Shown: positions 8,486-18,330 of the stretch, piece by piece
How the letters are laid out: each line of letters opens with the position of its first letter
Position numbering within the stretch: position 1 is the first letter of the stretch
Assembly: GCA_040367435.1 (NCBI GenBank)
Contig: BAABWY010000005.1
Location: 186,001 to 250,000, forward strand
Source of the DNA: Hyphomicrobiales bacterium 4NK60-0047b
GTDB lineage: Bacteria; Pseudomonadota; Alphaproteobacteria; Rhizobiales; HXMU1428-3
Reading direction: 5' to 3'
DNA length: 64,000 nt
Program-made: the position numbers and the translations under genes
Notes under the pieces: generated by a model
The model's input: the letters and a program-made list of their open reading frames with translations, nothing else
Told to the model about the DNA's origin: nothing
Databases searched by the model: none

Positions 8486-10861
8486 ATGCTTAATAGACAA
8501 TTTTATAGGCGACAAAGGTCAGCTCGGGGGACAGTTCAGGCAAAATTTGAACTAACCTTCAAAATCTTATTCGTTTCAGTTTGTTTCGTTGTGCTCAGTG
8601 GTCTTACCCATTTCAATAGCGCAAGTGCTCAACAAACCAATTCAACTCAAAGACAAGACAGCTTTGAGAAAAGTAAAAAACGGATTTCTAGCCCGAGAGT
8701 AAAATCTGATGACCTCGATAGCATTGGCTATAAGGTGATGGATGGTGTTGTCGTCATTCCTGAGATTAGAGTTGAAGGCGGTTATGATAGTAACTTTGAT
8801 GAATTTTTCCCTGAAGAAGGGTCTTCTTTTGGATTGATCGACGGATCATTTCTTATGGGTTACATCAAAGAAGATCAAGCTGTTACCCTCACATTTAAAG
8901 GCTCTTATGATCGATTTTCAGAATTAAAGCCTGAGGATAGATGGGATGCTGGTGTTAATTTAGATACTTATTATCGTATCTCTCCGAATTTAGAGTATAG
9001 CAGCGGTTTATTTTACTATCGTGATGAAGTTAGTTTGATTAACTCGGAAACGTTTTCTTCTCATTCCAAGCTGGATTACACAGCTGAAACTTTCACAGCT
9101 TACCTACAATCAGAATCCTATAAACTTAGGTATATAGGCAAAGAACCTGATTTAAGCTTTTTAGATGCCAGTGAGCGTCCGTTTTTACGCAATGGAGCTT
9201 TCAATGTAGAACGAAGCGAGATCTCAGGTGGTGGTGTTTGGGGAACGAACCGTCTTGTTGGTCTCTATGGTTCTGCCGGCTTTGGCATTTCAGATTTCAC
9301 AGACCAACCTGATGAAACCCGTTTAGACAGAGATGCTAATGAATTTTGGTTGATTGGTGGTATTCGCCTCAACCTTTCCTCCTACCTTTTGGCTGAACTT
9401 GGCTGGCGCTACAATGAACGAGACATTAAAGATCGTGTTATTGGCAACTATGACAGCAATGGTTTCGACGCTAAGATTACTTGGGTTCCTAATGATTATC
9501 TAACAATTACATTTGAAGCTGATAAGTTTTTTGCTGAGCCATCTGCGGCCTTTGCCGTTGTTGCTGATGTTCAACGTTATGAAATTAGAGCTTCGATAAA
9601 GACTTCTACACGATCTGATTTGGATATTTATGCCTCGCATGAACTCAGACGTGAAGTGGGCTCAAACCTAAAATACGAAGAAGAAACGATTGGTGCTGAA
9701 TACCGTTACCAAGTAACTTCAACACGTCAATTTTACGTAACAGCGCTTTACGAAGAAACCGTTGAGGGATGTAATTGTACTGATTACAATCGCTTCAAAA
9801 TTGGGATTGGCTATAAAATTAATTTTGTGCGGAACCCGAGTGACCTAGATATTGAAGAAAATTATACTGCACGCATCTTACCCGGCGTTAGCATGGTTGA
9901 GACTAGAGTGAGTTACTCTCGTCTAGTTTTACCTGAGATGAACATGGTCGCGATAATTAATTCTGGCTTCACTCAAGTGACTGGTAATGGTGAAGATCAT
10001 GATGGCGAACTTGATGGTGCTCGTATTGATTTTAGAATTCCCGGCTTTGCAGGAATTCAAACTTCTGATGAACTCAATAGGCTTGGCCTTGGCGGACGTG
10101 ATTTAAGTTTTAATCTTGCTGGCTATTATGGGCATTATTCATCAGACCAAACCACAACGTGCGCATCAAGTGGTGTTGATGGCCATTGTGTTTATTTCAA
10201 TGTTTTTGACAGTCAACCAGCTATTGTGAATAGCACTGGACCAGATAGTGATTTCACAACGACTACCAAACGTGATGTTAGCGCATGGGGTGTTGCTTTA
10301 GAGACTAAATTTAATAATGGGCTATCTCCTAACTTCAATTCACCTTTTAGAATTGGTTTATCTCTTAAAGCCTTGCAACAAGATACGCATTTAGTTGCAA
10401 CAGAGTCGACTGGTAACGAACATGTCGATTATCATGAAGATCTGGATAGCTTCTATTATGGCCTTTACATCGCTGTTGATCGTTCCGTTAATCTTGGCAA
10501 TGGTTTCAGTCTGGGTGTAAATGCTGAAGCTGGTGCTTATTTTGTCGATAGTAGTTATAAGGGACGATATACAGCTGCTCTTGAATGTGGTTGCGCCAAC
10601 ATCCACGATAGTGCTGATAGCAAGGCTTCTGACCAAGACATATCTTTTATTGGTTCTCTCAGAGTTGAATTGAATAAGAATATTGGCTGGGGAACATTTG
10701 GACTGTTTGCTGAGGGTGAATACTACTCTTATGCTCCTAAGGTTAAATATAACAACAACGACAATCCATCTGTTACAGGCACTAATGTTGGCACTTCGAT
10801 TGAAGGTGACGAAGCTTATAGCTATAGCTTTGGTGGTCGTTTGAATATTCCACTGAACTAG
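8486..10861 (+). CDS. large outer-membrane beta-barrel protein (BBP2-like, two-part)
   Basis: 791 aa. An N-terminal basic region plus hydrophobic segment ends at SASAQQ (about residue 49), giving a long signal peptide. Residues about 85-455 look like the putative beta-barrel porin-2 (BBP2) family: VVIPEIRVEGGYDSNFDEF opening, repeated R-Y/W alternating strands and a late KIGIGYKINFVRN. Residues about 465-791 form a second beta-rich block starting ARILPGVSMVETRVSYSR and ending SYSFGGRLNIPLN, with a C-terminal strand suited to outer-membrane insertion. Cys pairs occur in CNCTDYN and CGCANIHD. Substrate or export role is unknown. GAGGG precedes the ATG and a terminator follows, so it is probably monocistronic. 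Confidence 0.7.
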   Translation: MLNRQFYRRQRSARGTVQAKFELTFKILFVSVCFVVLSGLTHFNSASAQQTNSTQRQDSFEKSKKRISSPRVKSDDLDSIGYKVMDGVVVIPEIRVEGGYDSNFDEFFPEEGSSFGLIDGSFLMGYIKEDQAVTLTFKGSYDRFSELKPEDRWDAGVNLDTYYRISPNLEYSSGLFYYRDEVSLINSETFSSHSKLDYTAETFTAYLQSESYKLRYIGKEPDLSFLDASERPFLRNGAFNVERSEISGGGVWGTNRLVGLYGSAGFGISDFTDQPDETRLDRDANEFWLIGGIRLNLSSYLLAELGWRYNERDIKDRVIGNYDSNGFDAKITWVPNDYLTITFEADKFFAEPSAAFAVVADVQRYEIRASIKTSTRSDLDIYASHELRREVGSNLKYEEETIGAEYRYQVTSTRQFYVTALYEETVEGCNCTDYNRFKIGIGYKINFVRNPSDLDIEENYTARILPGVSMVETRVSYSRLVLPEMNMVAIINSGFTQVTGNGEDHDGELDGARIDFRIPGFAGIQTSDELNRLGLGGRDLSFNLAGYYGHYSSDQTTTCASSGVDGHCVYFNVFDSQPAIVNSTGPDSDFTTTTKRDVSAWGVALETKFNNGLSPNFNSPFRIGLSLKALQQDTHLVATESTGNEHVDYHEDLDSFYYGLYIAVDRSVNLGNGFSLGVNAEAGAYFVDSSYKGRYTAALECGCANIHDSADSKASDQDISFIGSLRVELNKNIGWGTFGLFAEGEYYSYAPKVKYNNNDNPSVTGTNVGTSIEGDEAYSYSFGGRLNIPLN

Positions 10862-10907
10862 ATGCTCCTTCAGAAACACCTATTCAATAGTACTAGAGAT
10901 TAAGTAA

Positions 10908-10954
10908 GCCCCTGCCATTTAATTAAGTTTAAGTGGCGGGGGTTTTCGTTTTTT
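10908..10954 (+). terminator. terminator after the outer-membrane barrel gene
   Basis: The CCCCTGCCA arm pairs with TGGCGGGGG (one G-T) across an AT-rich loop and is followed by TTTTCGTTTTTTG. It lies about 50 bp past the stop. Confidence 0.82.
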
Positions 10955-11213
10955 GTTTCTTCATCTTTTGTTTTTTCCCGTAAAAATAGAGCCTGCTTAA
11001 CTACCCTCATATCGCTTCAATTGATGGTCTTTAACCTTCCAGCAACACCCCCTAAGTGCTTAATAATTAAGGTTAATTATTCATTACATTCTCACTAACT
11101 TCGGTACATCTCTACCTATTTTGCTACAGATGTTAAGACCTTTTTTACTTTTCAAAACTGGGAGGGGAAAGAGGTTTTTTGTTCATTTTAGTAGTTAGTC
11201 TGGGAGTTAGTTT
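10955..11213 (+). promoter_or_regulatory. leader region of the basic secreted protein gene
   Basis: The gene-free stretch 10862-11213 holds the terminator above and then an AT-rich promoter region. A purine-rich tract (gggaggggaaagagg, 11160-11174) and a second GGGAG at about 11202 precede the start codon at 11214. The second is the likely ribosome binding site. The first could be a translational standby or a longer leader element. Confidence 0.4.
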
Positions 11214-11765
11214 ATGAATAAATTATTATCGCTCGTAGTGGCGATGGTAGCGCTTACAATGCTATCCATCTCTGGTGCACAAGCTGGTGGTTCTGACGGT
11301 GGTCAGAAATATAATCCGGCTAAAAGATATTCTTCAATGATGACTTATAAGCGGCATCGTCCTCATTATGTCATTGTTAAAAAGAAAGTGATTATTAAGA
11401 AGAAATTCGTTAAGAAAAATAATCGCAAAATTAAAAAGCTTATTCGTAAGATCAAGCATCTTAAAAGAAATAAGAGATACAACAAAAAGAAAATCAGACA
11501 CCTTAAAAAAGTTCTTAAGCGTCTAAAGCGTAAGCATCGCGGTCACAAGCGTCATGGTTATAAGCGCATTGTTCGTAAAAAAATCATCATTAAAAAAGTT
11601 CGCATTGTAAAACATTCTCGCCCATGCGGCCGTAGTCACTACTCTGTGAAACATAAAAAATTCCGTAAGCCACATGATCGTCGTAAGACTCAAATGGGTG
11701 GTCGCCCTTCTAAGGGTACAAAAATGAATGGTGGAAATAACCGTAATCGCAACCGTAATGCTTAA
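11214..11765 (+). CDS. small secreted, extremely Lys/Arg-rich protein
   Basis: 183 aa with a clean signal peptide (MNKLLSLVVAMVALTMLSISGAQA, residues 1-24). The remainder is dominated by Lys, Arg and His. From about residue 52 to 145 it alternates charged runs with beta-branched residues (VIVKKKVIIKKKFVKK; later IVRKKIIIKKVRIVK), with a helical KIKKLIRKIKHLKR segment between. The tail is Gly/Asn/Arg rich (GGNNRNRNRNA). There is one cysteine (RPCGRSH). I do not recognise a family. Charge suggests binding to lipopolysaccharide, peptidoglycan, polyphosphate or nucleic acid outside the cytoplasm; this is inference. Own leader and own terminator indicate a single-gene transcript. Confidence 0.7.
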   Translation: MNKLLSLVVAMVALTMLSISGAQAGGSDGGQKYNPAKRYSSMMTYKRHRPHYVIVKKKVIIKKKFVKKNNRKIKKLIRKIKHLKRNKRYNKKKIRHLKKVLKRLKRKHRGHKRHGYKRIVRKKIIIKKVRIVKHSRPCGRSHYSVKHKKFRKPHDRRKTQMGGRPSKGTKMNGGNNRNRNRNA

Positions 11766-11846
11766 TGATTTTGCATCAAATGCCCAAAGACTATAAATGA
11801 TGGGCATACGCATAATATAAAGTATTGATCATTTTCAATGACCTTA

Positions 11847-11876
11847 CCCCTTGCACTAACGTGCAAGGGGTTTTTT
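11847..11876 (+). terminator. terminator after the basic secreted protein gene
   Basis: A perfect 10-bp stem CCCCTTGCAC / GTGCAAGGGG with loop TAAC is followed by six T. It lies about 80 bp past the stop. Confidence 0.93.
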
Positions 11877-11997
11877 ATTTTTCTCTCCCTTTTTAGGGAT
11901 TGCGTTTAAAAACCTAAGGGACCTCTTGCGCTTCTCTCCATTGACTATTAGATTGCCGCATCTGGTTAACCTTTTTAGTTGAAAGTATTGATAGACA

Positions 11998-12258
11998 ATG
12001 AAAGATTTTGAGGGCAGCTCAAAAGAGCATTTGCGGGCCTTTGTTGAGCGTATTGAACGGCTTGAAGAAGAGAAAAAAGCTATTGCTGATGATATTCGCG
12101 AAGTTTTTGCGGAGGCTAAAACTATGGGATTTGATATCAAAGCAGTGAGACAAATTTTAAGTATCAGGAAAAAAGAACCTCATGTTCGCGAAGAAGAAGA
12201 AGCCGTTCTAAATACTTATTTGATCGCCCTTGGCATGCTGCCAGAATTTGAAGATTAA
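11998..12258 (+). CDS. gapR: GapR-like nucleoid-associated protein (DUF2312)
   Basis: 86 aa, highly charged and almost entirely helical. The DUF2312 pattern is clear: [18 protein letters not shown] (residues 12-29), [22 protein letters not shown] (33-54) and the short C-terminal [17 protein letters not shown]. GapR is a conserved alphaproteobacterial protein that encircles overtwisted DNA ahead of replication and transcription machinery and assists topoisomerases. The stop is 4 bp before the rsmB-like gene, so the two are probably cotranscribed. This short gene is a good marker of Alphaproteobacteria. Confidence 0.9.
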   Translation: MKDFEGSSKEHLRAFVERIERLEEEKKAIADDIREVFAEAKTMGFDIKAVRQILSIRKKEPHVREEEEAVLNTYLIALGMLPEFED

Positions 12259-12262
12259 TTAA

Positions 12263-13672
12263 GTGAGCAAACAATCTCGTCAAAAAAAAGCGGACAATCA
12301 TTCAAAAGGAGTTGGTCTGGCAAAAGATGCTGGTCTAACACCACGTTTCATTGTGCAAGATTGGCTCTTTGATATTTTCCGTCGCGCGAAGCCCTTAGAT
12401 GATCTATTGTCTCAAAGCGAAAACAATAGTGACTGGCAAAAGCTAAATTCTAGAGACCGGGCTTTTGCTCGTTCTTTGCTCATGACCTCATTACGTCATA
12501 AGGGTGAGATAGATTGGATTGTCGGACAGTTTTTAAAGAAACCACCTCAGGCTAAAACGAGAGTCAATGAAATATTGTGCCTTGGTGTTGCGCAATTGCT
12601 TTACATGGAAGTCTCGGATCATGCGGCGATTGATACCAGTGTTCGGTTAGCGAAACGATCAGACAAATCTCGTCACCTAGCGAAACTTGTCAATGCCATA
12701 TTGCGTCAAGTTACGCGGGCCGAACCTAAGGAGCTTACTCCACCAGAGGGCAACAACATCAATGTACCTGAATTATGGAAACAGCGATGGGTGAAGCAAT
12801 ATGGTGAGACGGTTGCATCGAAAATCGCTAAAGCAAGCTTGGAGCCAGCTGCTCTTGATATAATTGTTAAAGAAAATGCGGCTAGCTGGGCGACAAAACT
12901 TAACGGTAGAATTATAGGTGGTGAAAACAATTCTCCGGGTTATGGAATTCGAAAAGACCATCGAGGCATTGTCACAGAGCTTGAAGGGTTTACTGACGGG
13001 GACTGGTGGGTGCAGGATTACTCTGCTCATTTGCCCTGTACACTTTTTGAAAGTGCACCCGGCTTTGGTTCTTTGGCTGAAAAACACGTCGCTGATTTAT
13101 GTGCTGCCCCTGGGGGGAAAACCGCAGCTCTTTTGAATAAAGGTGCTGTTGTGACTGGGGTTGATATCTCAGAAAAACGACTTTCTCGTTTAACAGAAAA
13201 TCTCGACAGACTTAATTTCAAAGCCTCATTAGTTCAAAGTGACATTTTAACTTATACGCCAGAAAACCTATTTGATGCCGTTTTGCTTGATGCCCCCTGC
13301 TCCGCTACGGGAACGATCAGGCGGCATCCGGATATTTTATATTTGAAGACAAAAGATATAATTTTTGAATTGCGTAAACTTCAAAGACAAATGCTTGAAA
13401 AGGCAATTACTTTTCTAAAACCAGGTGGTTTACTTTTATATTGCACCTGTTCCCTTGAACAAGAGGAAGGGGACTTACAAATTGATCATTTTCTTAAAAA
13501 CAATGACATCATCGAACGCGTGCCAGTTGAAGCAAAAGAAATTGGCGGGCATGCTGACTGGTTGACAAAATCTGGTGATGTTCGTCTTTTGCCATTTTTT
13601 AGCCCCTTTAACGACGATGAATGGGCAGGTATGGATGGATTTTTTATTAGTCGATTACGCTTGAAAAAGTAA
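12263..13672 (+). CDS. rsmB: RsmB-family 16S rRNA (cytosine-C5) methyltransferase
   Basis: 469 aa. It starts at a GTG 4 bp after gapR; no clear Shine-Dalgarno is seen, so translational coupling is likely. The N-terminal NusB-like RNA-binding region spans about residues 25-140. The SAM-binding motif DLCAAPGGKTAALL is at about 276. The two catalytic-type cysteines lie in LLDAPCSATG (about 345) and LLYCTCSLEQEEG (about 394), as in m5C RNA methyltransferases. It modifies a cytosine of the small-subunit rRNA (C967 in E. coli). The following heparinase-like gene and purH reproduce an order seen in many Hyphomicrobiales. Confidence 0.9.
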   Translation: MSKQSRQKKADNHSKGVGLAKDAGLTPRFIVQDWLFDIFRRAKPLDDLLSQSENNSDWQKLNSRDRAFARSLLMTSLRHKGEIDWIVGQFLKKPPQAKTRVNEILCLGVAQLLYMEVSDHAAIDTSVRLAKRSDKSRHLAKLVNAILRQVTRAEPKELTPPEGNNINVPELWKQRWVKQYGETVASKIAKASLEPAALDIIVKENAASWATKLNGRIIGGENNSPGYGIRKDHRGIVTELEGFTDGDWWVQDYSAHLPCTLFESAPGFGSLAEKHVADLCAAPGGKTAALLNKGAVVTGVDISEKRLSRLTENLDRLNFKASLVQSDILTYTPENLFDAVLLDAPCSATGTIRRHPDILYLKTKDIIFELRKLQRQMLEKAITFLKPGGLLLYCTCSLEQEEGDLQIDHFLKNNDIIERVPVEAKEIGGHADWLTKSGDVRLLPFFSPFNDDEWAGMDGFFISRLRLKK

Positions 13673-13861
13673 CTGACATAACTCATCCGAATTGATGCAT
13701 GTGAGCTTCATGTGAAATTTTATCTAAAAGCTATATAATAGAAGCCTCGCTTCTGATATATTTTGCATATATCTGCTTTACCTTGAGGGGGATCAAAATC
13801 TTAAGAAAAGCAGATCCTTTAATCAATAGCGGACCCCCAGAGTATAGATTCATATAAGTTT

Positions 13862-16351
13862 ATGGGAAAAATTTTTAATCGTACGCCCTCTTCTAAAACG
13901 TCTTTCTCTAAGACCAAGCGCGGCCTTGCTCTTGGTTTAAAGCGATCACCTTTGCTTCGTTGGCGTTACGGTAAAACGAATGTTGAACAGTTATTATTGG
14001 TTCCTCGGGATTTAAGAACTGCAGACCCAAGTCTTTCTATTGAATTAGATATGGGGCAATTTGGTCTTGCTGGTGCTACCGTTTTTTTAAATGGCAGCTC
14101 GCCCTTACACGCCACTCCTCCTAATATTAATTGGGAAAAAGAGCTGCATGGGTTCGGCTGGATTCGTAACTTACGGGCAGCTCGAACAGATAGAGCTCAA
14201 GAACAAGCTCAAGAAATTACCCGCGATTGGCTTTCTCAGTTTTCATCACAAAAAGGTCTTGCCTGGGAGCCTGAGGTGGTTGCGCGCCGCCTTATTAGTT
14301 GGTTATCTCATTCTAACTTTTTGCTCTATGAATCTGATGAACGTAGTTACCTGGCCATGATGTCAGCCATTGATGATCATATGAAGTTTCTCTCAATGAC
14401 AGGTATTCAGGCAAAACCCGGGATGCCTCGTTTGCTTTCTCTTATTTCCTTGATGTTTGCTGGGCTTTGCGTGAGTGAACAGGAGAAATTTGCGGACCAA
14501 CATGTGAAGCTCATGTGCAATGAACTTGATAAGCAGATCTTATCTGACGGGGGGCATGTCTCTCGTGATAATTCAGTCCTTGCTAGCATTCTTATTGACC
14601 TTTTACCGCTCAAACAATGTTTTGTAACGCGCAACCTTCCTCCGCCTCAGCCGCTTATTGATGCGATTAATCGCATGTTACCTATGATCCACTATATGAG
14701 ACTTGGTGATGGCCTGATGAGCCGCTTTAACGGTGCTGGGACAACCTTACCGGACACTCTCAGCACTGCAATGGCATATGATGATGCTGCGAACGAGCCT
14801 TTAAAGGAAGCACAAGCATCCAAGTATTATCGCCTTCAAAAAGGGAATGTCATTCTCTTGATGGATGGAGGAACACCTCCTGATCTGGATCTTAGTGCTA
14901 AATCCCATGCAGGATGTTTATCATTTGAAATGTCTTCCGGTTCTTGTCCTGTCATTGTTAATTGTGGTGCGGCACCGCCGGCTTATCAGACGATGGCAAG
15001 TAATGCGCGTGCTAGTGTTGCTCATTCAACAGTGACAATTAATAACCGCTCATCAGCACAATTCATTCATGACAAAACTGTTAAACAAAGTGAGCATCCA
15101 AGCTTGTTAGCTGGGCCTGTAAGCGTGAAAGCGTTTTACGAATCTGACGCTGAAAAGAGCAAAATTATTGGCTCGCATGATGGATATTTAGACCGGTTTG
15201 GTTTGATCCATCATCGTATGCTTTCGCTCTCAAATGACGGCTATAGTTTTATTGGTGAAGACTGGATTGAGGTGGCTGCAACCGAAGCTAAAGAAGATCA
15301 TAAAATGGGTTGGCCTTTTGCTGTTCATTTTCATATCCATCCGGATGTGATAACGACACGTGCAGCGAACGGTAAATCAATTACCCTTACTTTGCCTGAT
15401 AGTCAGGAATGGAAGTTTTCAGCACAAGGTCAAATCATTTATTTAGAAGAAAGTATTTTTTATGCTGATTTTGCTGGTCCTTGCCAATCTGTTCAAGCGG
15501 TTATTCGAGGGAATTGCATAGAGAATAAGAAAATATCATGGTTGTTGGCGAAGGTTGTTAAAACTCATTCAACAAAGCAACCGAAGGTGCCAGAGTGGAT
15601 TTCTGAAAATGTCGTCCCATTAGATCGGCAAGAGGATGAAAATGATACGGTTCCTAAACCTATAAAAGAACCTGAACCAGAAATTGCTGGCAAGTCACAT
15701 TTGAATAAGTCTCAGCCAAAAGAAGTAGATGAAATTAAAGGTGGTATCAAGGGCAAGAAGGCCCCACCCCCACCGCCAACTAAAGATGTACCTTCACGGA
15801 TTACTGATCTTGTTGAGGATGATGAATTTGAAGAAGATATAGAAGACGCAGAGAGTAGTTTAATGGCTCGCTTGCCTCACTACAAATTGCCGGAAGAAAG
15901 GTCTGATGCAAGCAAAGAAGACAAAAGTAAATCTGATAAGAAAGACAAAACGTCAGATACCCCGCCGCCGCCACCTCATATTTCTGATCGGCAAAAACCT
16001 TCAGCCTCATCACCTGCTTCTGTCGCGTTATCAGATCGCATAGCTTCAATGCGCGAGCAGAATGAAGAAAACTTAAAATCAACCAGTGTTAAGAAAAAGC
16101 ATACACACAGTAAAACTGGGGTAAAAACACCGGCTAAAAAAGACAAAACCTTAGATGGAGATGGTTTTGCTAAAGACAAGCCATTACCGGTGAAGAAACT
16201 TCCTCCTAAAAAATCACCTGTAAATCATAGTGAAACTAAAAAGAATACTCTTAAACCATTACAAACGTCGAAAAATCCGGAAGCTTCTTCTAAAAAAACA
16301 GGACCTTGGGCTTTCCCCGATGATGAAACAGGACCTAGTGATGAAGAGTAG
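13862..16351 (+). CDS. heparinase II/III-family protein with long disordered C-terminus
   Basis: 829 aa. Residues about 1-570 match the heparinase II/III-like family found next to purH in Hyphomicrobiales. There is an all-helical N-terminal toroid (WLSQFSSQKGLAWEPEVVARRLISWL near 123; DGGHVSRDNSVLASILIDLLP near 237) and a C-terminal beta-sandwich (HAGCLSFEMSSG, HSTVTINN, DGYLDRFGLIHHR). No signal peptide is seen. Residues about 575-829 are low-complexity: acidic/Lys-rich with two proline runs (KAPPPPPTKD, TPPPPPHISD), an acidic patch DDEFEEDIEDAE and Lys-rich repeats. That tail is about 250 residues long and unlike an enzyme domain. Substrate unknown; a role in polysaccharide turnover is only a family-based guess. 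Confidence 0.82.
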   Translation: MGKIFNRTPSSKTSFSKTKRGLALGLKRSPLLRWRYGKTNVEQLLLVPRDLRTADPSLSIELDMGQFGLAGATVFLNGSSPLHATPPNINWEKELHGFGWIRNLRAARTDRAQEQAQEITRDWLSQFSSQKGLAWEPEVVARRLISWLSHSNFLLYESDERSYLAMMSAIDDHMKFLSMTGIQAKPGMPRLLSLISLMFAGLCVSEQEKFADQHVKLMCNELDKQILSDGGHVSRDNSVLASILIDLLPLKQCFVTRNLPPPQPLIDAINRMLPMIHYMRLGDGLMSRFNGAGTTLPDTLSTAMAYDDAANEPLKEAQASKYYRLQKGNVILLMDGGTPPDLDLSAKSHAGCLSFEMSSGSCPVIVNCGAAPPAYQTMASNARASVAHSTVTINNRSSAQFIHDKTVKQSEHPSLLAGPVSVKAFYESDAEKSKIIGSHDGYLDRFGLIHHRMLSLSNDGYSFIGEDWIEVAATEAKEDHKMGWPFAVHFHIHPDVITTRAANGKSITLTLPDSQEWKFSAQGQIIYLEESIFYADFAGPCQSVQAVIRGNCIENKKISWLLAKVVKTHSTKQPKVPEWISENVVPLDRQEDENDTVPKPIKEPEPEIAGKSHLNKSQPKEVDEIKGGIKGKKAPPPPPTKDVPSRITDLVEDDEFEEDIEDAESSLMARLPHYKLPEERSDASKEDKSKSDKKDKTSDTPPPPPHISDRQKPSASSPASVALSDRIASMREQNEENLKSTSVKKKHTHSKTGVKTPAKKDKTLDGDGFAKDKPLPVKKLPPKKSPVNHSETKKNTLKPLQTSKNPEASSKKTGPWAFPDDETGPSDEE

Positions 16352-16629
16352 ACGGTTTAAATTAAGATAAGCCGTTTGACAGCTGCTGATTTAGAGGTTA
16401 GAGCATGTCTTTAAATTCAATCATTCTTTAATAATTGGCTTCTGTGTGGGTTTCATACGGGTTTTTTAGATATTTAAGTCAGGTTCTTCGAGGCTTTATT
16501 CATACTGCCTCACTTATGAGAACTGCTAGGTATGAGGATGGCAAAGAAACTTGCCTCTTCACCAATCTTTGAATGCTTATTTTCTCTTTTATTAAAGCTA
16601 TTTTTTTTGCTGAAAGGTTCTTTTTTCAC

Positions 16630-18213
16630 ATGCTTCGCCCTATTCAACGTGCTCTGATTTCTGTTTCGGATAAAAATGGTATTGTGGATTTTGCAAAGGC
16701 ACTGAATGCACGTGGAATTGAGTTAATCTCAACAGGGGGAACGTCAGCTCTTTTAAAAGAAGCTGGTCTTGATGTTCAGGATGTTTCTGACATCACAAAA
16801 TTTCCTGAAATGATGGATGGCCGCATTAAGACTTTGCACCCAGCTGTGCATGGCGGCCTGCTTGCTGTTAGAGATAATGATGCTCACAGCAAGGCACAAA
16901 AAGACCATGGCATTGAAAACATTGATTTGCTTGTGGTGAACCTTTATCCGTTTGAAGAAACAGTTGCTAAAGGCGCTGATTTTGACACCACGATTGAAAA
17001 TATCGACATTGGTGGCCCTGCCATGATCCGCGCAGCGGCAAAGAACCATGATGGTGTGACTGTGCTTGTTGATAATGATGATTTTGATGCTCTGCTCACA
17101 GAGTTAGAAGCCAATGACGGGAAGGTTTCAGAACGTTTTAGAAAAGTTTCGGCGCAAAAAGCCTATGCGCGGACAGCCAATTATGACGCAGCGATTTCTA
17201 ACTGGTTTGCATCAGCGCTTGAGATTGATCATCCGAAATGGGTGAGTGTTTCTGGTGAACTTTCGCAAACAATGCGCTATGGTGAGAACCCTCACCAAAA
17301 AGCAGCCTTTTACACAACAGGCGATCAACGCAAAGGTGTTTCCAGTGCCACTCAAGTGCAAGGCAAGGAACTTAGTTATAATAACTTAAACGACACTGAT
17401 GCCGCGATTGAGTTGGTGTCTGAATTTGACCCTAGTATTTCACCAGCTGTTGCGATCATTAAACACGCTAATCCTTGCGGTGTCTCAACGGGCAGCTCAT
17501 TAACTGACGCGTACACTAAAGCACTGCGCTGTGACCCAGTATCCGCGTTTGGCGGCATTATTGCCCTCAATCAAACTCTTGATGAAGAGGCGGCAACTGA
17601 GATTACGAAAATCTTTACTGAAGTGGTGGTTGCTCCTGCAGCCACAGAAGGTGCAAAAGCTATTTTGGCGAAGAAGAAAAATGTTCGGCTTCTATTAACT
17701 GAAGGGTTACCGGCACCGAAAGCGGCTGGAATTTCAGCAAAGATGCTTTCTGGTGGGTTCTTATTCCAAGGCCGTGACAATGGCACCATTGAGGAACTTG
17801 ACCTAAAAGTCGTAACAGAGCGCCAGCCATCGGCACAAGAGCTAGCCGATATGAAGATCGCATTTAAAATTTGTAAGCATGTGAAATCGAATGCAATCAT
17901 CTATGTGAAAGATGGTGCAAGTGTTGGCATTGGAGCGGGCCAAATGAGCCGGGTTGACAGCGCGCGCATCGCGGCTTGGAAAGCTGAAGAAGCGTCTAAA
18001 GAAGCAGGCCTTTCGGAAACACTAACCAAGGGCAGTGTTGTCGCATCTGACGCATTCTTCCCATTTGCAGATGGCTTATTAGCCGCTGCAAAAGCTGGAG
18101 CAACGGCCGTTATTCAACCAGGTGGTTCGATGCGCGACGATGAAGTGATTGCCGCGGCAAACGAAGCTGGCCTTGCAATGGTTATGACTGGCATGCGGCA
18201 TTTTAGGCATTAA
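16630..18213 (+). CDS. purH: bifunctional AICAR transformylase / IMP cyclohydrolase
   Basis: 527 aa from the ATG at 16630 ([17 protein letters not shown]), the family's normal start; an in-frame upstream ATG adds 19 hydrophobic residues and is unlikely. It catalyses the last two steps of de novo IMP synthesis. The N-terminal MGS-like cyclohydrolase domain ([24 protein letters not shown]) is followed by the transformylase domain with MRYGENPHQ and KHANPCGVS (about residue 278). The C-terminus [18 protein letters not shown] and [11 protein letters not shown] is canonical. A structured repeat begins 2 bp past the stop codon and may serve as its transcription end. Confidence 0.96.
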   Translation: MLRPIQRALISVSDKNGIVDFAKALNARGIELISTGGTSALLKEAGLDVQDVSDITKFPEMMDGRIKTLHPAVHGGLLAVRDNDAHSKAQKDHGIENIDLLVVNLYPFEETVAKGADFDTTIENIDIGGPAMIRAAAKNHDGVTVLVDNDDFDALLTELEANDGKVSERFRKVSAQKAYARTANYDAAISNWFASALEIDHPKWVSVSGELSQTMRYGENPHQKAAFYTTGDQRKGVSSATQVQGKELSYNNLNDTDAAIELVSEFDPSISPAVAIIKHANPCGVSTGSSLTDAYTKALRCDPVSAFGGIIALNQTLDEEAATEITKIFTEVVVAPAATEGAKAILAKKKNVRLLLTEGLPAPKAAGISAKMLSGGFLFQGRDNGTIEELDLKVVTERQPSAQELADMKIAFKICKHVKSNAIIYVKDGASVGIGAGQMSRVDSARIAAWKAEEASKEAGLSETLTKGSVVASDAFFPFADGLLAAAKAGATAVIQPGGSMRDDEVIAAANEAGLAMVMTGMRHFRH

Positions 18214-18215
18214 TC

Positions 18216-18330
18216 CTCTCACGGCTATTCCAAGCGCTTAAGGCGCTTGGGCCTCCGAGGGACGGCGCTAGGCACCGGACGCCCTCTGTCGTCATGTCCC
18301 CCAGTCGAAGTGACTGGGCTCCCTCTTCGT
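18216..18330 (+). repeat. multi-hairpin dispersed repeat, copy A (115 bp)
   Basis: Opens with CTCTCACGGCTATTC. Then comes hairpin 1 (CCAAGCGC 18230-18237 / GCGCTTGG 18243-18250), the linker GCCTCCGAGGGACGGCGC, a middle stem region with GACG/CGTC, the constant GTCATGTC, and hairpin 4 (CCCAGTC 18300-18306 / GACTGGG 18312-18318). It closes with CTCCCTCTTCGT. Same linkers as copies B, C and D; stem sequences differ but pair perfectly. It begins 2 bp after the purH stop. Family not recognised. Confidence 0.85.

Noticed and set aside
10391-10879. 162-codon minus-strand open frame inside the outer-membrane gene
   Set aside because: Antisense shadow of a long gene with clear signal peptide and beta-strand pattern.
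18216-18330. Copy A as a simple rho-independent terminator of purH
   Set aside because: The first stem could stop transcription, but no T run follows and the same complex structure recurs at other loci with conserved linkers.
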